Assembly: GCF_046630445.1 (NCBI RefSeq)
Contig: NC_092333.1
Location: 710,442,001 to 710,506,000, forward strand
Origin: Rutidosis leptorrhynchoides
Taxonomy: Eukaryota > Streptophyta > Magnoliopsida > Asterales > Asteraceae
DNA length: 64,000 nucleotides
Direction of reading: 5' to 3'
Shown: positions 36,996-54,012 of the stretch, in pieces
Numbering within the stretch: position 1 is the stretch's first letter
How the letters are laid out: every line of letters begins with the position of its first letter
The notes under the pieces: generated by a model
Databases searched by the model: none
What the model was told of the DNA's origin: nothing
Seen by the model: only the letters and a program-made list of their open reading frames with translations
Made by a program: the position numbers and the translations under genes

Positions 36996-37182
36996 TTCGT
37001 TCTTCCACATCGATTGGCTTAGCCTAGTTTCAATTACAAATATGTAGAGTTTTAGCTGTGATCCTGTTTATTTTCGTGGGTTCTATTATGTTGGGCCTTG
37101 TAAGCCTGTCTACAGCCCGCTAATCTCTTCTATACATAATATTTTTTTAATATATTGTTGCTTTTCAAAAAAAAAAAAAAAA
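36996..37182 (+). other. LINE 3' untranslated region and poly-A tail
   Basis: Non-coding 3' end closing with GTTGCTTTTC followed by 16 A (37167-37182). The same GTTGCTTTTCAAAA end appears on the minus strand near 39845-39862, marking a second LINE 3' end. Confidence 0.75.
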
Positions 37183-38205
37183 CTATAAATTTTTAACAAA
37201 ATAGTTTAAAGCTGATAAGCTTAACATAACTTAAGAGACAATAATTCGTTTAAACATACAAAACAACTATTACAATTGTAAAAAACGTACTTTCATTTTC
37301 GTTTTTTCATTTGATTATATACTAACTATCTTTCTTTCTCTATATATATGTGCGTGTGAGTGTGAGTTTGTGAGTGTGAGTGTGATATAATGTGGGTAAA
37401 GAATCAAATAAGTTGTTAAAATATTCTAAAAATGATTGACGAATAAATTATGATTGTAGAAGGATTAAATTTTAAAAAAGATGGGAAGGAAGCAAAACTG
37501 AAAAATATAGAGGGTTAAAATCGGTCAAAAGATAACAAAGAGTTGAAACTAAACATTTGATGAGGATTTAAACCAGGTAAAAGGGTGCAAAGTGCAATTT
37601 AGTGGTTTTTAAAAAAAAAGTGATGTTACGAATAGTAAAACCGAACCTCGTTGACCTATATGAAGTTGCCACGTGGCACATGGGCATAGTCCCAAGGCTT
37701 GTCTATTTGATTATACTAGGAAGTGGTCGGTTGGCCAACTTCGTTCGGCCGAAAAATTAGAGCCGTCAAATCAAAGTTTTGTAAAAAAAAAGTGATAAAT
37801 ATATAAAAAAAAAAATACTCAATGAACAAATAGATGATGTCAGCATTATGTCACTCAAGTGACTATTTCTTGATGTTGGCTAATACACTTATTGGTAATG
37901 GTAATTGGTAATGTATAATATAATGACATTTAAAATATTAAAATATTAAAATATAAATAAATAACTAGAGGCCCGTTTTGATACTTAATAATGGGTTGAG
38001 ATTGAAAGCATAATGATGTTTAATAATGGGCTAAATGTTAAATCAAACCGTATTTTATAACAGAAGAAAATTAGTACTTGGCCTAGTCCATATAAATACG
38101 CTTACAAAAAGGGTAGTGAGCTTAATATGGATTACAAAACCAACCTAACAGTATCTAATGGGCCAACAAATACAATACATAACATAACATGTATATGTAG
38201 TACAA
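37183..38205. other. Intergenic DNA, no gene seen
   Basis: AT-rich. It contains a short (GTGTGA)n stretch at about 37349-37386 and A-runs near 37610, 37785 and 37805. No ORF with recognisable content. Confidence 0.6.
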
Positions 38206-38602
38206 CACCTTTGTTTACCTCTTAATTATATGGTTCAGCGTTGAATGCTGAACAATTCAACATTTAATGCGTTTGTTTATGACCTCTGAATAATGAAGAG
38301 TTCTGAATGGTTTAACATTCATACTAAACTATTCAGAGCTGTAATTTTCTCTTAACCATTAAGTATCTAAATTTTATATAACATTCTCTTTGAATATCAA
38401 TAACACTTATTAAACAGCTATTTTGTAATTTTTATTCATTTCAAAGGTTAATGGGGTAATTTTTCATCATTCACATTGTTCGTTCAATGTGATTATCAAA
38501 GATGTTATTGTCATTCACTAAAAACTTCATCTAGAACCTTTGAATTATTAAGATCATTAACCATTCAACTGTAAGTCATTCAATATTATCAAACGCACCC
38601 TA
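38206..38602. mobile_element. MITE candidate (hAT-like)
   Basis: About 400 bp rich in internally inverted GAATGGTT/AACCATTC and CTGAA/TTCAG words. It runs from a TTTGTTTACCTCTTAAT end to a TATCAAACGCACCC end, wording common in plant hAT-type MITEs. Flanking octamers tagtacaa (38198-38205) and taatacat (from 38601) agree at six of eight bases, a possible aged 8-bp duplication. Terminal inverted repeats are weak. Confidence 0.35.
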
Positions 38603-39844
38603 ATACATAGTCACTTGGATGTTATTGAAATTATACATTTAGTCCGGATTTCATTATCTAATTATTACGGAGTATCATATTATTGGCGACTTGATTGTCG
38701 CTTAGAGCCTAAATGAACTTCGAACATGTTTAAAACTCATAGAAATTTGAGTCTACTATTTTCATGGGGTCTCACACTTTTTTATAACTATTTATTGATC
38801 GGAGGTTCATTCAGAAGCAATCTCTTTATCCATAGAGCATTGAGAGAGAGAGGGGACTTTCTCTACTCCTGGGGTGATTCATTATAGGTGGAGAAATAAC
38901 TTCTCTTTGTTTTAGGAATAGTGGAAGAGTTGTCTATAATGACGTACGTCCCGCCATGACCATCACGCGAGACGCATGGCGTATCTCCTAGCTGGACACT
39001 TGGCTTCTTTAGCTTTTAACTTGGCTAACAGTACTACGAAGTCAACCTTGCCTTCATACCACGATTATTACTACGCTACGCCACCCATAGCGTACCGTTA
39101 ATGATGTTGTTGACTTGGTTTGCTCAGCTGATTCGCCCGTCCGATAAATTAAGAGAACGTGGAGTAGGTAGTGGACATGATTAGAGGATTTCAGGAGTGG
39201 TAATCGTGGGTTAGTGGATTGATGGTGGTTACCTTTGGTAACCGTCATCTCATGCCTATAAATACTAACCATAATCAAACATTTGGAGGTAATTAACACA
39301 CTCACCATACTGATCATTCTTTTTGACCCACCTTGGAGGCTCGGCAAAAGTCAACCACCACAACACCCTTCATACCCATCACGACAACTGGAGGAACTCC
39401 TTCCGAAGGTTAGCTATTTTCAATCAGTGCACTCAAGTCGATTTTGGCTTGATCAGTCTACATCTTACCTCCCTCATACCTCACGTTTGTGCGATTGGAT
39501 TTTGTTGTTGTTTTATCACATTATTGATCATTAATTATTAATAATAAAAGTATAAAATTAGTAATAAAATAATAATAATTTGTTGCCATAAAAGGAAATG
39601 ACGTGTGCTTGTACGTAACTTTTGGTCTTTGCGTGCAGCAACTCAACAAATACAACGATACAAGACAAGAAGCTGATCATATGTCTTATATTATTGTTAG
39701 ATGAATAGACATGTTATAAAAGGAAATGATATGTGCTTCAGTGCTTGTACGTAACCTGATGAGCAACGTGTGCTGACGTTTCGTTAGTTCAATTTGATCG
39801 ATTATATGGAGTTATGATTAGTTAAATCTTTTATTTATTTTTTT
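38603..39844. other. Intergenic DNA, no gene seen
   Basis: Less AT-rich in 38940-39540. ORFs of 97, 83 and 72 codons there overlap on both strands and show no recognisable domain or codon pattern. No repeat structure or gene is supported. Confidence 0.5.
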
Positions 39845-40140
39845 ATTTTTTTGAAAAGCAACTTTTATTCATTCTCAAATTTACATATTGATTTACAACA
39901 GTATCTCAAGCAAAATGTCTCACATCAAGGTCTACTACATATTATATAACAAAATGAACTAGTTGCAAAGATTGCACCCATGTTCTTCCCGCGAATGAAG
40001 AAGGGTTAACCTCGCGAATCGCTAACGATCCTTCAAGATTTTTTTAGGCCCAACTCCATCAGCTTTTATCGAGGCAGCTCTTTGCTTATTTCATTGAAGT
40101 TGTCGCTTTGAGTCTTAAAATGGATTATTGTGTATAAATT
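39845..40140 (-). mobile_element. 5'-truncated LINE fragment (3' end only)
   Basis: On the minus strand it ends GAATAAAAGTTGCTTTTC followed by A-rich DNA, the same terminal wording as the LINE at 37155-37182. Upstream of that only decayed sequence is seen. The 5' limit is approximate. Confidence 0.45.
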
Positions 40141-40545
40141 GTTGGGTGCAAATCCAATCCCACATTAGTTGGGGATAAATGTCAAGGCAACATATAAGCT
40201 TATGGGTGTCTCTTTTTTACCAATTGATTTTAGAGTAATTTAGGAGCTCATGTCTTATATGTTTGATGTTTGTTGGGCTATAACCGGTCCTTTCATATCT
40301 AATTCGAGTTTGTAGCGTTTTTAAAAGAAAAGCAAACACGTTTAATCTGCCCATTCATTCATAAATCTTAATCTTATAAAAAGATGTAAATGTAAATTGG
40401 ACCATTAATTATTTATGACTAGTGTGAAAATGTGACTATACAATATTCATATTCATATTCTATTCATATACTACCTAGAATTTTACTCTAAAAAAATTTA
40501 TATCGTATCCTTAAAATAGTGAATTACTTGTGCTTTATTATTTAA
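40141..40545. other. Intergenic DNA with possible LTR remnant
   Basis: TGTTGGGTGCAAATCC near 40140 and CCCACATTAGTTGGGGATAA recall Retrofit-type copia LTR wording, but no partner, primer site or target duplication is found. Confidence 0.3.
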
Positions 40546-41591
40546 CTAGGTTATGAACCCGTGCGTTGCACGGATGCTCAAAAACCGTTTCAAATTAGTT
40601 ATATATAGAGGTAAGTTTTATATTCTATGAGGAAGTGCAACACTAAAGTGTACTAAGGAAACATTATAGTTTATAAAAAAAGATATGATACGGAGTATAA
40701 ATATTCGTTCAAATACAAGTATTTATTTATATCCAATTATATATGTAAACGACCCAATAGTTGATTCACGCAATCATGCATATCATAGGCTCATTAAGGC
40801 CTCAACTTTTCAAACCTAAAATAGATAGTACCAGGTGCGCAATTTTATTACAACAATAGATATGTGAATGCTTTGAATAATGTAATAAAAGAGCCTCAAT
40901 CATTTTAAATGATAAACAATTTGTATACAACAAGAGTCTCGGTATGCATCCTCATGTATGCATTATTATACATATATATAACTCAAGGTTCAGTTGACGT
41001 TTTGTGTTAAAAAATCCCCTAGTTAAATGTCGCTTTGGAATTGAATCACTAATCCCAATCTAGGTAATATCATCTATTAAGTTTGATGAAGCGTGATTTC
41101 AACACACAATAGAGAACGAACAGTACAACATTAGTTATAACTATAATATAATTGTCAATACAACAATAGTTATAACTATAACTCAAGTGTAGTAGCCATA
41201 AATACAAACTGTACAATAGGGTTTATACAAAGTTGATTAGCTATGTTCCATTTTATACTTTTCAGCCGTTTTTTTCTCTATCTATATACGTAGTATCAAT
41301 TACTATCACTTATAATTTATATTTTATTTATATTTTTTTTACCTAAAAATACGTTTAACTTTACCAATCTTTGTTGACTCTTCCAAGTTTTAAAGGGATA
41401 TGTTTACAGCCCTTGATCTAATTAATTTCATTAATCATTAGTTACTAATATCAAATTATTAAAAGTTAATTAATATTCATAATAATTGGGGTATGTACTT
41501 GTGGAATTAACACTTGGCATGATATCCTATAATTAAGCACATAATGACAAGTTATCTATTTTAAACTCTCTTTTATATATAAGTATATAGA
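40546..41591 (-). mobile_element. Non-autonomous Helitron
   Basis: Sense start TCTATATACTTATATATAAA at 41591 and sense end CTAG at 40549-40546. The 3' hairpin CCGTGCAACGCACGG (40573-40559; six-base stem, three-base loop) ends nine bases before CTAG. The element lies between A and T as Helitrons do, with no target duplication. It is about 1.05 kb without a helicase ORF, so it depends on a Rep/helicase supplied elsewhere. Confidence 0.75.
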
Positions 41592-43245
41592 TATAGATAT
41601 TTATAGAATCAATTTATATTGGGACTTCTACTTCACATTAAATTTTAATTTAAATTCAGTAAAATAAATTTTAAAATCAAAATAATGGATGTATATGTAG
41701 CGATAAAGGTAACATGAAATACGAAACTTACAAATAAAATTTTATAATTTTTATAATTTTCAAATATGAATGAGGATGTGGCGTATACATAACGATATTG
41801 TAAATGCATGTCATCTGAACTATATTATCTCAATTCACACAAAATATAATTTTTTTTTTGGGCGAAAATTGAAAAACATATTACTCTTTTGAGTATTCTA
41901 AAAAGTAGTATTAATCTTATTCAGAATTTAACAATGGCGAGCGTAGGTGTATCCGGACGGGGTCCCGTAACACCACTAATTTTTCGAAATTTATCAAAAA
42001 AAAAATTATTTATTTTTCGTATAGGACACCACTAAATATAATAATGGGACCTCATAAATTTTTAGAGATTATAATTTCATAGTTTTGACTCCTAAAGTTT
42101 TTGAAATTAGCTCACTTACGACTTTATAGTATGAGTCACTGAATATATTATATATAAAAATAAACAAACATTTTTCCAATTCCAATTCTAATTCTGTTTT
42201 ACTTCATTCTACATCACAATTTCTTTTAGTTTTCTCTTCATTCCTTCATCCTAGAGATGTCAACGGATCGAATATGGATCGGGTGTCGGCGTGAGGCCAT
42301 ATCCATTTAATTATTGTTCATCCATATCCATAGTCATATTCATATCCATTTAAATTTAGTTCATCCGTCTATATATTTTTTAATGGATTAAGCTGGTTAA
42401 TAGATATCCATTGGATATTTAAAAAATCTTATAATATTTTCAAATATATAATGAAAACAAAACGTAATATAACATGACATAAATTAAAATTATTTCAGCG
42501 AAATGTGTAATGTTTGTCTAAGAATGAATATAATTTGTTAAATTTACTATCAATGATATAATACGACAAAGTATGTGTAATTTTTATGTTGAGATATATA
42601 TGTTTTATTGTGAGTACTTATAGTGAATTCATTATATAGTTGTAAGTAAGATGAATGTGTAATGGTAAATATATATGTAATAGTTATTGTATATGAATTT
42701 CTAATCTCATCACTCATAACTACCTAACTTATTCTTTTTAAAAAGTCAAGAAAAACTGTAATTTTACATCAATTGTTTATGTTATGAATTTATATTGATA
42801 ACAGGTTGTAAAATTGAAATTTAAAAGTGCTATAGAATAATAATTTAAAATTGCTACTATAAAATTGCTACTCTATAAGCCATTGCTACTTTAAAATTAC
42901 TACTGTGAAATTGCTAATGTATATGTCATTAGGTGCTACTACATATGAACATAGTGTTCAATTTTATGTTTGTGTTTTGGGCACGATCCGACCCGACCCG
43001 ATCTGATTTGACCCGACACGTTCAATATTTTGTGCAATTTTTATGACCCCACTAAATTTTGATCCTCGAATCGCCACTGAAATTTAACTAACTTACGTTA
43101 AACTTTACGGCCTTTGACCTCAATAAATCTCACTAAAGACTGCAATAAATTCTCAAAAATAAATACAACTAATGAGGAGTTATTGGATAACAAGCAAATG
43201 ACAAGGGTGCTAACTGACAACACAAATAACCTGAAAGGTCTATGT
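41592..43245. other. Intergenic DNA upstream of the aspartic proteinase gene
   Basis: AT-rich, with no ORF worth calling. It holds a short CCGACCCGACCCG-type stretch (about 42986-43018) and homopurine/pyrimidine runs. The proximal part must carry the promoter of the downstream gene; no specific site beyond the TATA box is claimed. Confidence 0.55.
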
Positions 43246-43250
43246 TGAAA

Positions 43251-43260
43251 TATATATAAA
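43251..43260 (+). promoter_or_regulatory. Probable TATA box of the aspartic proteinase gene
   Basis: TATATATAAA about 30-40 bases before a pyrimidine-rich leader that ends in a good splice donor. The start of transcription would be near 43290. Confidence 0.5.
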
Positions 43261-43289
43261 TAAATACATAGAGAACTCAAGTGCCTACT

Positions 43290-47732
<4,443 letters not shown>

Positions 47733-47782
47733 GACCTTTCTATATATCATAACGAACTTGCCTATTTATCTGTAAATGTTAC

Positions 47783-47788
47783 AATAAA
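47783..47788 (+). terminator. Polyadenylation signal of the aspartic proteinase gene
   Basis: AATAAA 50 bases after the stop codon, followed by AT-rich DNA. Confidence 0.6.
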
Positions 47789-49170
47789 TATATAAATATA
47801 TCACTCATATATAACCGTGAAGTTTGATGACATACAAATATAGCCGTGACTTATGTTTTATAAGTAAGCTATATTCTCCATTTCAATCACTCTTTGAGAT
47901 TACAATTACATTAGATGCTACACACAATGCATGATGTTAACAGTATGATTATTCAAGAAGTAGACATATACCTACCTATAATAATATATTAAACACAAAT
48001 AATAAGTAGAGATAAATGTCTTACATGTATATAATGTTAAATGGTACAAGTACTTATAAAAGCCAATAAAACTGATAGATAGCTCTTATATATCTAAAAG
48101 GAGGTCAACAAACCTCCAATAAACTGAATACATATACAAAAGCTGCCCAATACTAGTACTACTACTAGGATAAATCTCAATCTGAAACTCTAAAAGTGGT
48201 ATGACCAGAAGCCCCAAAATTTTAGTCTATTTTGTATGGGCTTTACATCTTTAAAAAATTCTTGCAAAAAAGACCAAACCAAATAATAGAACAATATCAG
48301 GAAAACCATTATTTGAGTCGAGTCCTGTTGACTACTCGAACAAAAATAAAGTCATTTTCAATCTCCATTGCACTTTCACCATATTCTCCTTTAAAAAAAT
48401 TATATATCCACATTTAACTAAAAATGGAGAAGGTTTTCCCTAACTAGTTTATATGAGTAAGTATTTTTATTCAAATTTGACTACCTATGTACTGCTAGTA
48501 CAATATAAACCTGATACATTTTATTAAAATTTCGAGACGTCAACCACTAAACAATTTTTTAGATTCGCTAGATCATTGACGTCCACGACCAATAATTTTC
48601 TTCCAACTTGATTTCTTCTAATTTCCTAAGAGTCATCATCTCCAATTTTGTTTTTTACGGAGTAGTATATTTTTTACCCACCAATAACTTAACCAAACAA
48701 TTAAATAAATAAATAAATTCGAACCATGCATGATACTTCATGAAATTTTTTTAGTTCAAATAACCAATAAAAACCGTGCAAGTATGCAACACGTTTTTAT
48801 GTATAAAAATACCCATCGATAAGATTGAGTGTGAATGTAGGATTCTGGAAAGCTACATAAATTAATATTGCATTTGCATCAACGCCACATACCTATAATT
48901 ACATAATAATGACAGGTGGCCATTTAGGACATGTTTCAATAACCATTAAAGAAACGTGGTTGTAATGAGGCTAAAATGGACTTATGGACCCATATTGCTC
49001 ACCAAAATAACCAACATTACGTGTCCTATTCCTCGTTCATACATTTCTCCCATTTTCATTTCTTGAGCATGTCATTATGACTTGGACATCATACCAATAT
49101 ACCATTATTCATATTGTATAACCAAATCAATTACTATATGTGTGTTTTACTCTTATAAATTATTTCTTCA
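47789..49170. other. Intergenic DNA, no gene seen
   Basis: AT-rich with no recognisable element or ORF beyond 61 codons. Possibly includes downstream regulatory DNA of the proteinase gene. Confidence 0.55.
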
Positions 49171-49175
49171 TCATA

Positions 49176-49564
49176 TGTTAAAATATCATAATGTTTTTCT
49201 AAATTAGTCTAAAATTAGAAACTTATCTTAGATATTTAGTACTAGTTATTTGAGTTGTATTAACTAGAAGTTACTAGATGTATAGCAAGAAAAAATATCA
49301 AGGATTACTAAAATTCTCTGACCCACATTTCAAGGCCTATAAATAGATCATTTATGTTGCAAATGTGAAGGTACTCAAGACACAAGAATTCAATAAAATT
49401 CTTTATTTCTAAAACAAGAAATCTTCCTTATATTCACCATCATTCACAAATAATAAGTTTCTATAAAATATCCCCTCATAATTACTACTCATCACTAATT
49501 TACTACATCTAAACATCAACTAATCAACACTACTAATTAATCTAAAAACATAACAATTCTATCA
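49176..49564 (+). repeat. 5' LTR of element G
   Basis: 389 bp with TATA box TATAAATAG at 49338-49346. It has about 35 bp more than the 3' LTR, between two ATTACTA/GTTACTA words (about 49270-49312). Confidence 0.93.
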
Positions 49565-49566
49565 AG

Positions 49567-49578
49567 TGGTATCAGAGC
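49567..49578 (+). promoter_or_regulatory. Primer-binding site of element G
   Basis: TGGTATCAGAGC, initiator-methionine tRNA type, two bases after the LTR. Confidence 0.92.
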
Positions 49579-49604
49579 CGTATTGGGCGTTGTTCGCGTA
49601 CACC

Positions 49605-50370
49605 ATGACTACCATTGGTGCATACAATATTCCCGTCCCCGTCTTTGATGGAGACAACTATGATTTTTGGAGTATCCGAATGAAGACATATTTCCAAGCA
49701 CAAAGCTTGTGGGATATTGTCGAAGTCGGGTTTACAACTCCAAAGGACGTCGAAACTCTGTCCGTGGAAGAACGTGAAAAGCACAACAAAAATGTTGTAA
49801 GAAATGCTGCTGCTCTTGGCTACATTCAACAAGCCTTGACACCGTTTATCTTTCCACGAATCATGGGAGCTACGACAGTCAAAGAGGCGTGGAAGATCCT
49901 TCAAGAAGAATTTCAAGGAAATATCAAGGTAAGAGCTGTCAAACTACTAACTCTAAGAAGGGATTTTGAAAATTTAAATATGAAGGAAACTGAGACCGTT
50001 AAAGACTACTATTTTAGAATCAAAGAAATAGTAAATCAAATGAGAGCCTATGGAGATAATATAACTGACAAAAGGATCGTAGAAAGGATACTTATCAGTA
50101 TGACCGAAAAATACGATCATGTCATTACCGCTATTGAAGAGTCAAAAGACATCGAGACTCTGTCAGTAATGGAATTAGTTGGCTCTCTAGAAGCATATGA
50201 GGCTAGACTGAGTTGGCGGAGTGAAAACTCACTTGAAAGTGCCTTTCAGTCTAAACTCAAATTAAGGTCTCAGAAATCTAACAATGGGGGGAAAAGAAAT
50301 ATTGAAGAAAATTCGAGAGGAGGAGATAAACCCAGAACCGGGTCCAATCAGAGAAGAAAAAAACTACCCT
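49605..50370 (+). pseudogene. Gag of element G
   Basis: Start chosen at 49605 (MTTIGAYNIPVPVFDGDNYDFW), the conserved opening of plant copia Gag; an in-frame ATG at 49566 overlaps the primer-binding site and is unlikely. The UBN2-type gag domain runs over about residues 10-200 (DLW, AWKILQEEFQG, LRRDFENLNM, VKDYYFRIKEIVNQMRAYG, ILISMTEKYDHVITAIEES). A one-base slip at an A-run near 50360 shifts the zinc knuckles into the next frame. Confidence 0.88.
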
Positions 50371-51770
50371 CCATGTGGTATTTGCAAAAGGACAAGCCAC
50401 TTGGAGAAAGATTGTTTTCACAAAGGGAAGCCACAATGCTATAACTGCAAAAGATTTGGGCATCTAGAAAAAGATTGTCGTTTAAAACAAAATCATCGAG
50501 CTAACTTCACGGAAAAAAGTGAAGATATACCGGAGAACAAAAATCGGCTATTCTATGCCTGCCATGTCGCAAATAAACAGAGGGACGATACTTGGTTAAT
50601 CGACAGTGGGTGTAGCAACCACATGACTGGAGATGAAAAGTTATTTGATAGTATCAACACCTCCGTAAAGTCCCGCGTTAAGTTAGGGAATGGAGCACTC
50701 GTGGATACTAAAGGAAAAGGTACTATAACAGTCCAAACTAATAACTGCACTAGATCTGTTAATGACGTTCTGCTAGTACCAAGCCTAGCAAGTAACTTGC
50801 TACGTGTTGGTCAAATGATGGAGCACGGATACTCTTTACTCTTCGAAGACAAATCATGTGTTATTCGTGACAAGAAAAACAACTATAAATTAATAGCCGA
50901 GGTGCCAATGGAGAACCGCAACTTTCCGCTTCGTTGGCAGTATATCAGAGATACAGCCATGAAAGTCCAAGTCGAAGAATCAAGGCTATGGCATCGAATA
51001 TTTGGCCACTTTAACTTTCACGCACTAAAAATCCTCCAACAAAAGAATATGATGAGAGACTTGCCGAACATAGAAGAGATCACTGACACGTGTGAAAGCT
51101 GTATGATGGGCAAGCAACATCGCAAACCTTTCCCTCGTGACAAAGCTTGGAGAGCGAAAGGTATACTAGATCTGGTACACACTGATGTATGTGGACCAAT
51201 GAGGACCCCGTCTCTTAACCAAAACAGGTACTTTATTCTCTTCATCGATGATTATTCTAGAATGACGTGGGTGTATTTCATGCGTGAAAAATCAGAAGTA
51301 TTTACGATATTCAAGAAGTTCAAAAACTTCGTAGAAAAGAGTAGTGGCCATTATATTAAAACACTAAGAAGTGATAGAGGAAAAGAATACACCTCTACAT
51401 AGTTTAATAAATTCTGTGAGGACGAAGGAGTTAAACGCCAACTCACTGTTGGTTACGCTCCTGAATAAAATGACGTCCCTGAACGCAAAAATAGAACTGT
51501 AATGGAAATGGCCAAAACAATGATACACGAAAAAGGCCTTCCATTTAGTTTCTGGGCTGAAGCTATATACACGGCTGTATATATTTTGAATCGGTCTCCA
51601 ACGAAAGTTGTCGAAAACAAGACTCCGATTGAGGCATGGAGTGGAAGGAAACCGTCGGCGAAACATCTGCGAGTATTTGGATCTATCTGCTACATCCATG
51701 TTCATAAGGAGAAACGTCACAAACTCCAAGAAAAATCTGAGAAGGAAATATTCTTGGGCTACAGCCTACA
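50365..51770 (+). pseudogene. Zinc knuckles, protease and integrase of element G
   Basis: Knuckles CGICKRTSHLEKDC and CYNCKRFGHLEKDC are followed by protease TWLIDSGCSNHMTGD. The pre-integrase HHCC region (LWHRIFGHFNFHAL, CESCMMGKQHRKPF) comes next. The integrase core has Asp of HTDVCGPM, Asp of RSDRGKEY and Glu of VPERKNRT. Stops TAG at 51400-51402 and TAA at 51466-51468 fall within the core. A frameshift near 51770 (FLGYS) leads to the RT section. Confidence 0.88.
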
Positions 51771-53659
51771 GCACACAGCCAAAAGGCTATCGAGTATATA
51801 TCCTGAAGACAAATAAGATCGTCGTCAGCCGAGATGTGGAGTTTGATGAAGACGCTTCTTGGAACTGGGAGAAGGACAAAGTTGAAAAACAAACATATCT
51901 GCCACGGATATCTATCGAAACTTCAGCTCAACAACCACTACGAGTGGAGGATCCTGAACAAGATGAAAGCATCGGAGAAATGAGCCCTGCTACACCAACT
52001 TCTCCAACGGCAACATTACCTATTGCGCAAGAAGAATCAAGTCCAGAATCAACACCTAGAAGAGTCAAAAAGTTAACGGAGGTATACGAGACTTGCAACT
52101 TCACAACTATAGAACCTGAAAGCTATGAAGTTGCAGCGAAAGATGAAAATTGGGTGGCTGCTATGAACGAAGAAATCGGAATGATAGAGAAAAACAACAC
52201 ATGGGAGTTAGTTGATCATCCCACAGACAAAGAAATCATTGGAGTTAAGTGGGTTTACAAAACAAAGCTCAACCCTGATGGTTCTATACAAAAACACAAA
52301 GCAAGGCTAGTAGCTAAAGGCTACTTGCAACAGTCTGGAGTCGACTACACCGAAACCTACGCACATGTAGCACGACTGGATACTATACGAGCACTTTTGG
52401 CGCTAGCAGCTCAACGAAGGTGGAAGATTCATCAACTAGATGTGAAATCAGCCTTTCTAAATGGATTTCTAGAAGAAAAAATATACGTCGAGCAACCACA
52501 AGGTTTTATCAAGAAAGGAAAAGAAGATCAAGTCCTAAAGCTAAAGAAAGCTTTATACGGACTAAAACAAGCACCACGTGCTTGGTATAGCCGCATTGAC
52601 AGCTACTTCACAAGTTCAGGATTCAGGAGGAGTCAAAGTGAGCCCACACTCTACATCAAAACCCAAGGTAACTCTGACACTCTAATTCTTTTCTTGTATG
52701 TCGATGATCTTATATATACGGGAAACAATGAGAGAATGATACAAGAGTTTAAAGAAGACATGATGAAAACGTTTGAGATGAGCGACCTTGGTTTGATGCG
52801 CTATTTTCTTGGCATCGAAATTAGTCAAGAAAATGAAGGCATCTTTATTTGTCAAAAGAAATACACAGAAAACCTCCTGAAAAAGTTTAAACTATACGGT
52901 TGCAAAACCGTAGCCACGCCACTAGTTGCTAATGAGAAGATGAGACAAGAAGATGGATCGGAGAAAGCGGATGCTTCAAGATTCAAAAGTCTCATTGGAA
53001 GTCTACTATATCTAACAGCAACAAGACCATACATCATGTACGCAACGAGTCTGCTATCCAGGTACATGCAAAACCCTACTCAAATACATTACGGAGCTTC
53101 TAAAAGAATACTAAGATATTTGCAAGGTACCATGGACTATGGAATATGGTACAAGCCCACTATAGAATCGAAGCTTCATGGATACACTGATAGTGATTGG
53201 GCCGGATCGGTGGATGACATGAGAAGTACTTCCGGATACGCATTCACACTTGGATCTGGTGTATTCTCATGGACATCAAAGAAACAAGAAACGGTGGCAC
53301 AATCGTCAGCCGAGGCCGAGTACGTCGCAGCCGCAAACTCATCTAATCAAGCTATATGGCTAAGAAGAATACTAGAAGACATGGGCGAGAAACAAGATGA
53401 AGCTTCAAAAATATTATGCGACAACAAGTCCGCGATCGCGATGGTAAAGAATCCTGTGTTCCATGGCAGAACAAAATATATTGACATCAAGTATCATTTT
53501 CTACGAGAAGTCTCCGCCAAGAAAGATATTGAATTAAAATACTGCAAGACCGAAGAGCAGATTGCAGATATTTTCACTAAAGCACTACCAAGACCAAAGT
53601 TCGAGTTCTTACGCAACATGCTCGGAGTAACCTCGAAAAACATTAAGGATGGGTGTTAA
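51770..53659 (+). pseudogene. Reverse transcriptase and RNase H of element G
   Basis: Long open stretch of about 620 codons. A linker rich in Ser, Thr and Pro precedes the RT (NTWELVDHP, GVKWVYKTKLNPDGS, HKARLVAKGY, QLDVKSAFLNGFLEEKIYV, LYGLKQAPRAWY, catalytic FLYVDDLIYTG). RNase H follows with YTDSDWAGS, AEAEYVAA, CDNKSAIAMVKNPVFHGRTKYIDIKYHF and ADIFTKALPR. This part looks intact; the defects lie upstream. Confidence 0.92.
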
Positions 53660-54007
53660 AATATCATAATGTTTTTCTAGATTAGTCTAGAATTAGAAAC
53701 TTATCTTAGATATTTAGTACTAGATATTTGAGTTGTATTAACTAGAATTACTAGAATCCTCTAACCCACGTTTCAAGGCCTATAAATAGGCCATTTAGGT
53801 TGCAAATGTGAAGGTACTCAAGACACAAGAATTCAATAAAATCCTTTCTTTCTAAAACAAGAAATTTTCCTTATATTCACCATCATTCACAAATAATAAA
53901 TTTCTATAAAATATCCTCTCATAATTACTACTCATCACTAATTTACTACATCTAAACATCAACTAATCAACACTACTAATTAATCTAAAAATATAACAAT
54001 TCTATCA
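53654..54007 (+). repeat. 3' LTR of element G
   Basis: 354 bp, TATA box at 53781-53789, ends TTCTATCA. It differs from the 5' LTR by a 35-bp length change and around a dozen substitutions seen by eye. Confidence 0.93.
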
Positions 54008-54012
54008 TCATA

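Larger units (their letters stand above)
49176..54007 (+). mobile_element. Ty1/copia element G, complete with both LTRs
   Basis: 4832 bp with a perfect target duplication tcata (49171-49175 and 54008-54012), LTRs TGTTAAAATATC...TTCTATCA, primer-binding site TGGTATCAGAGC (49567-49578), a single gag-pol region and a purine tract AAGGATGGG (53645-53653) before the 3' LTR. The order protease-integrase-RT-RNase H is that of Ty1/copia. Two frameshifts and two stops disable it. It is the youngest-looking insertion outside the nests. Confidence 0.95.

Noticed and set aside
37700..37765. Second Helitron end (ACTAGG with GTTGGCCAAC palindrome)
   Set aside because: Hairpin-to-CTAG spacing and the partner TC end do not fit; probably coincidence.
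39054..39541. ORFs of 72-97 codons on both strands
   Set aside because: They overlap each other, have no recognisable domain and no neighbouring gene structure.
49566..49604. Earlier ATG for gag of element G
   Set aside because: It overlaps the primer-binding site; the conserved Gag opening begins at 49605.
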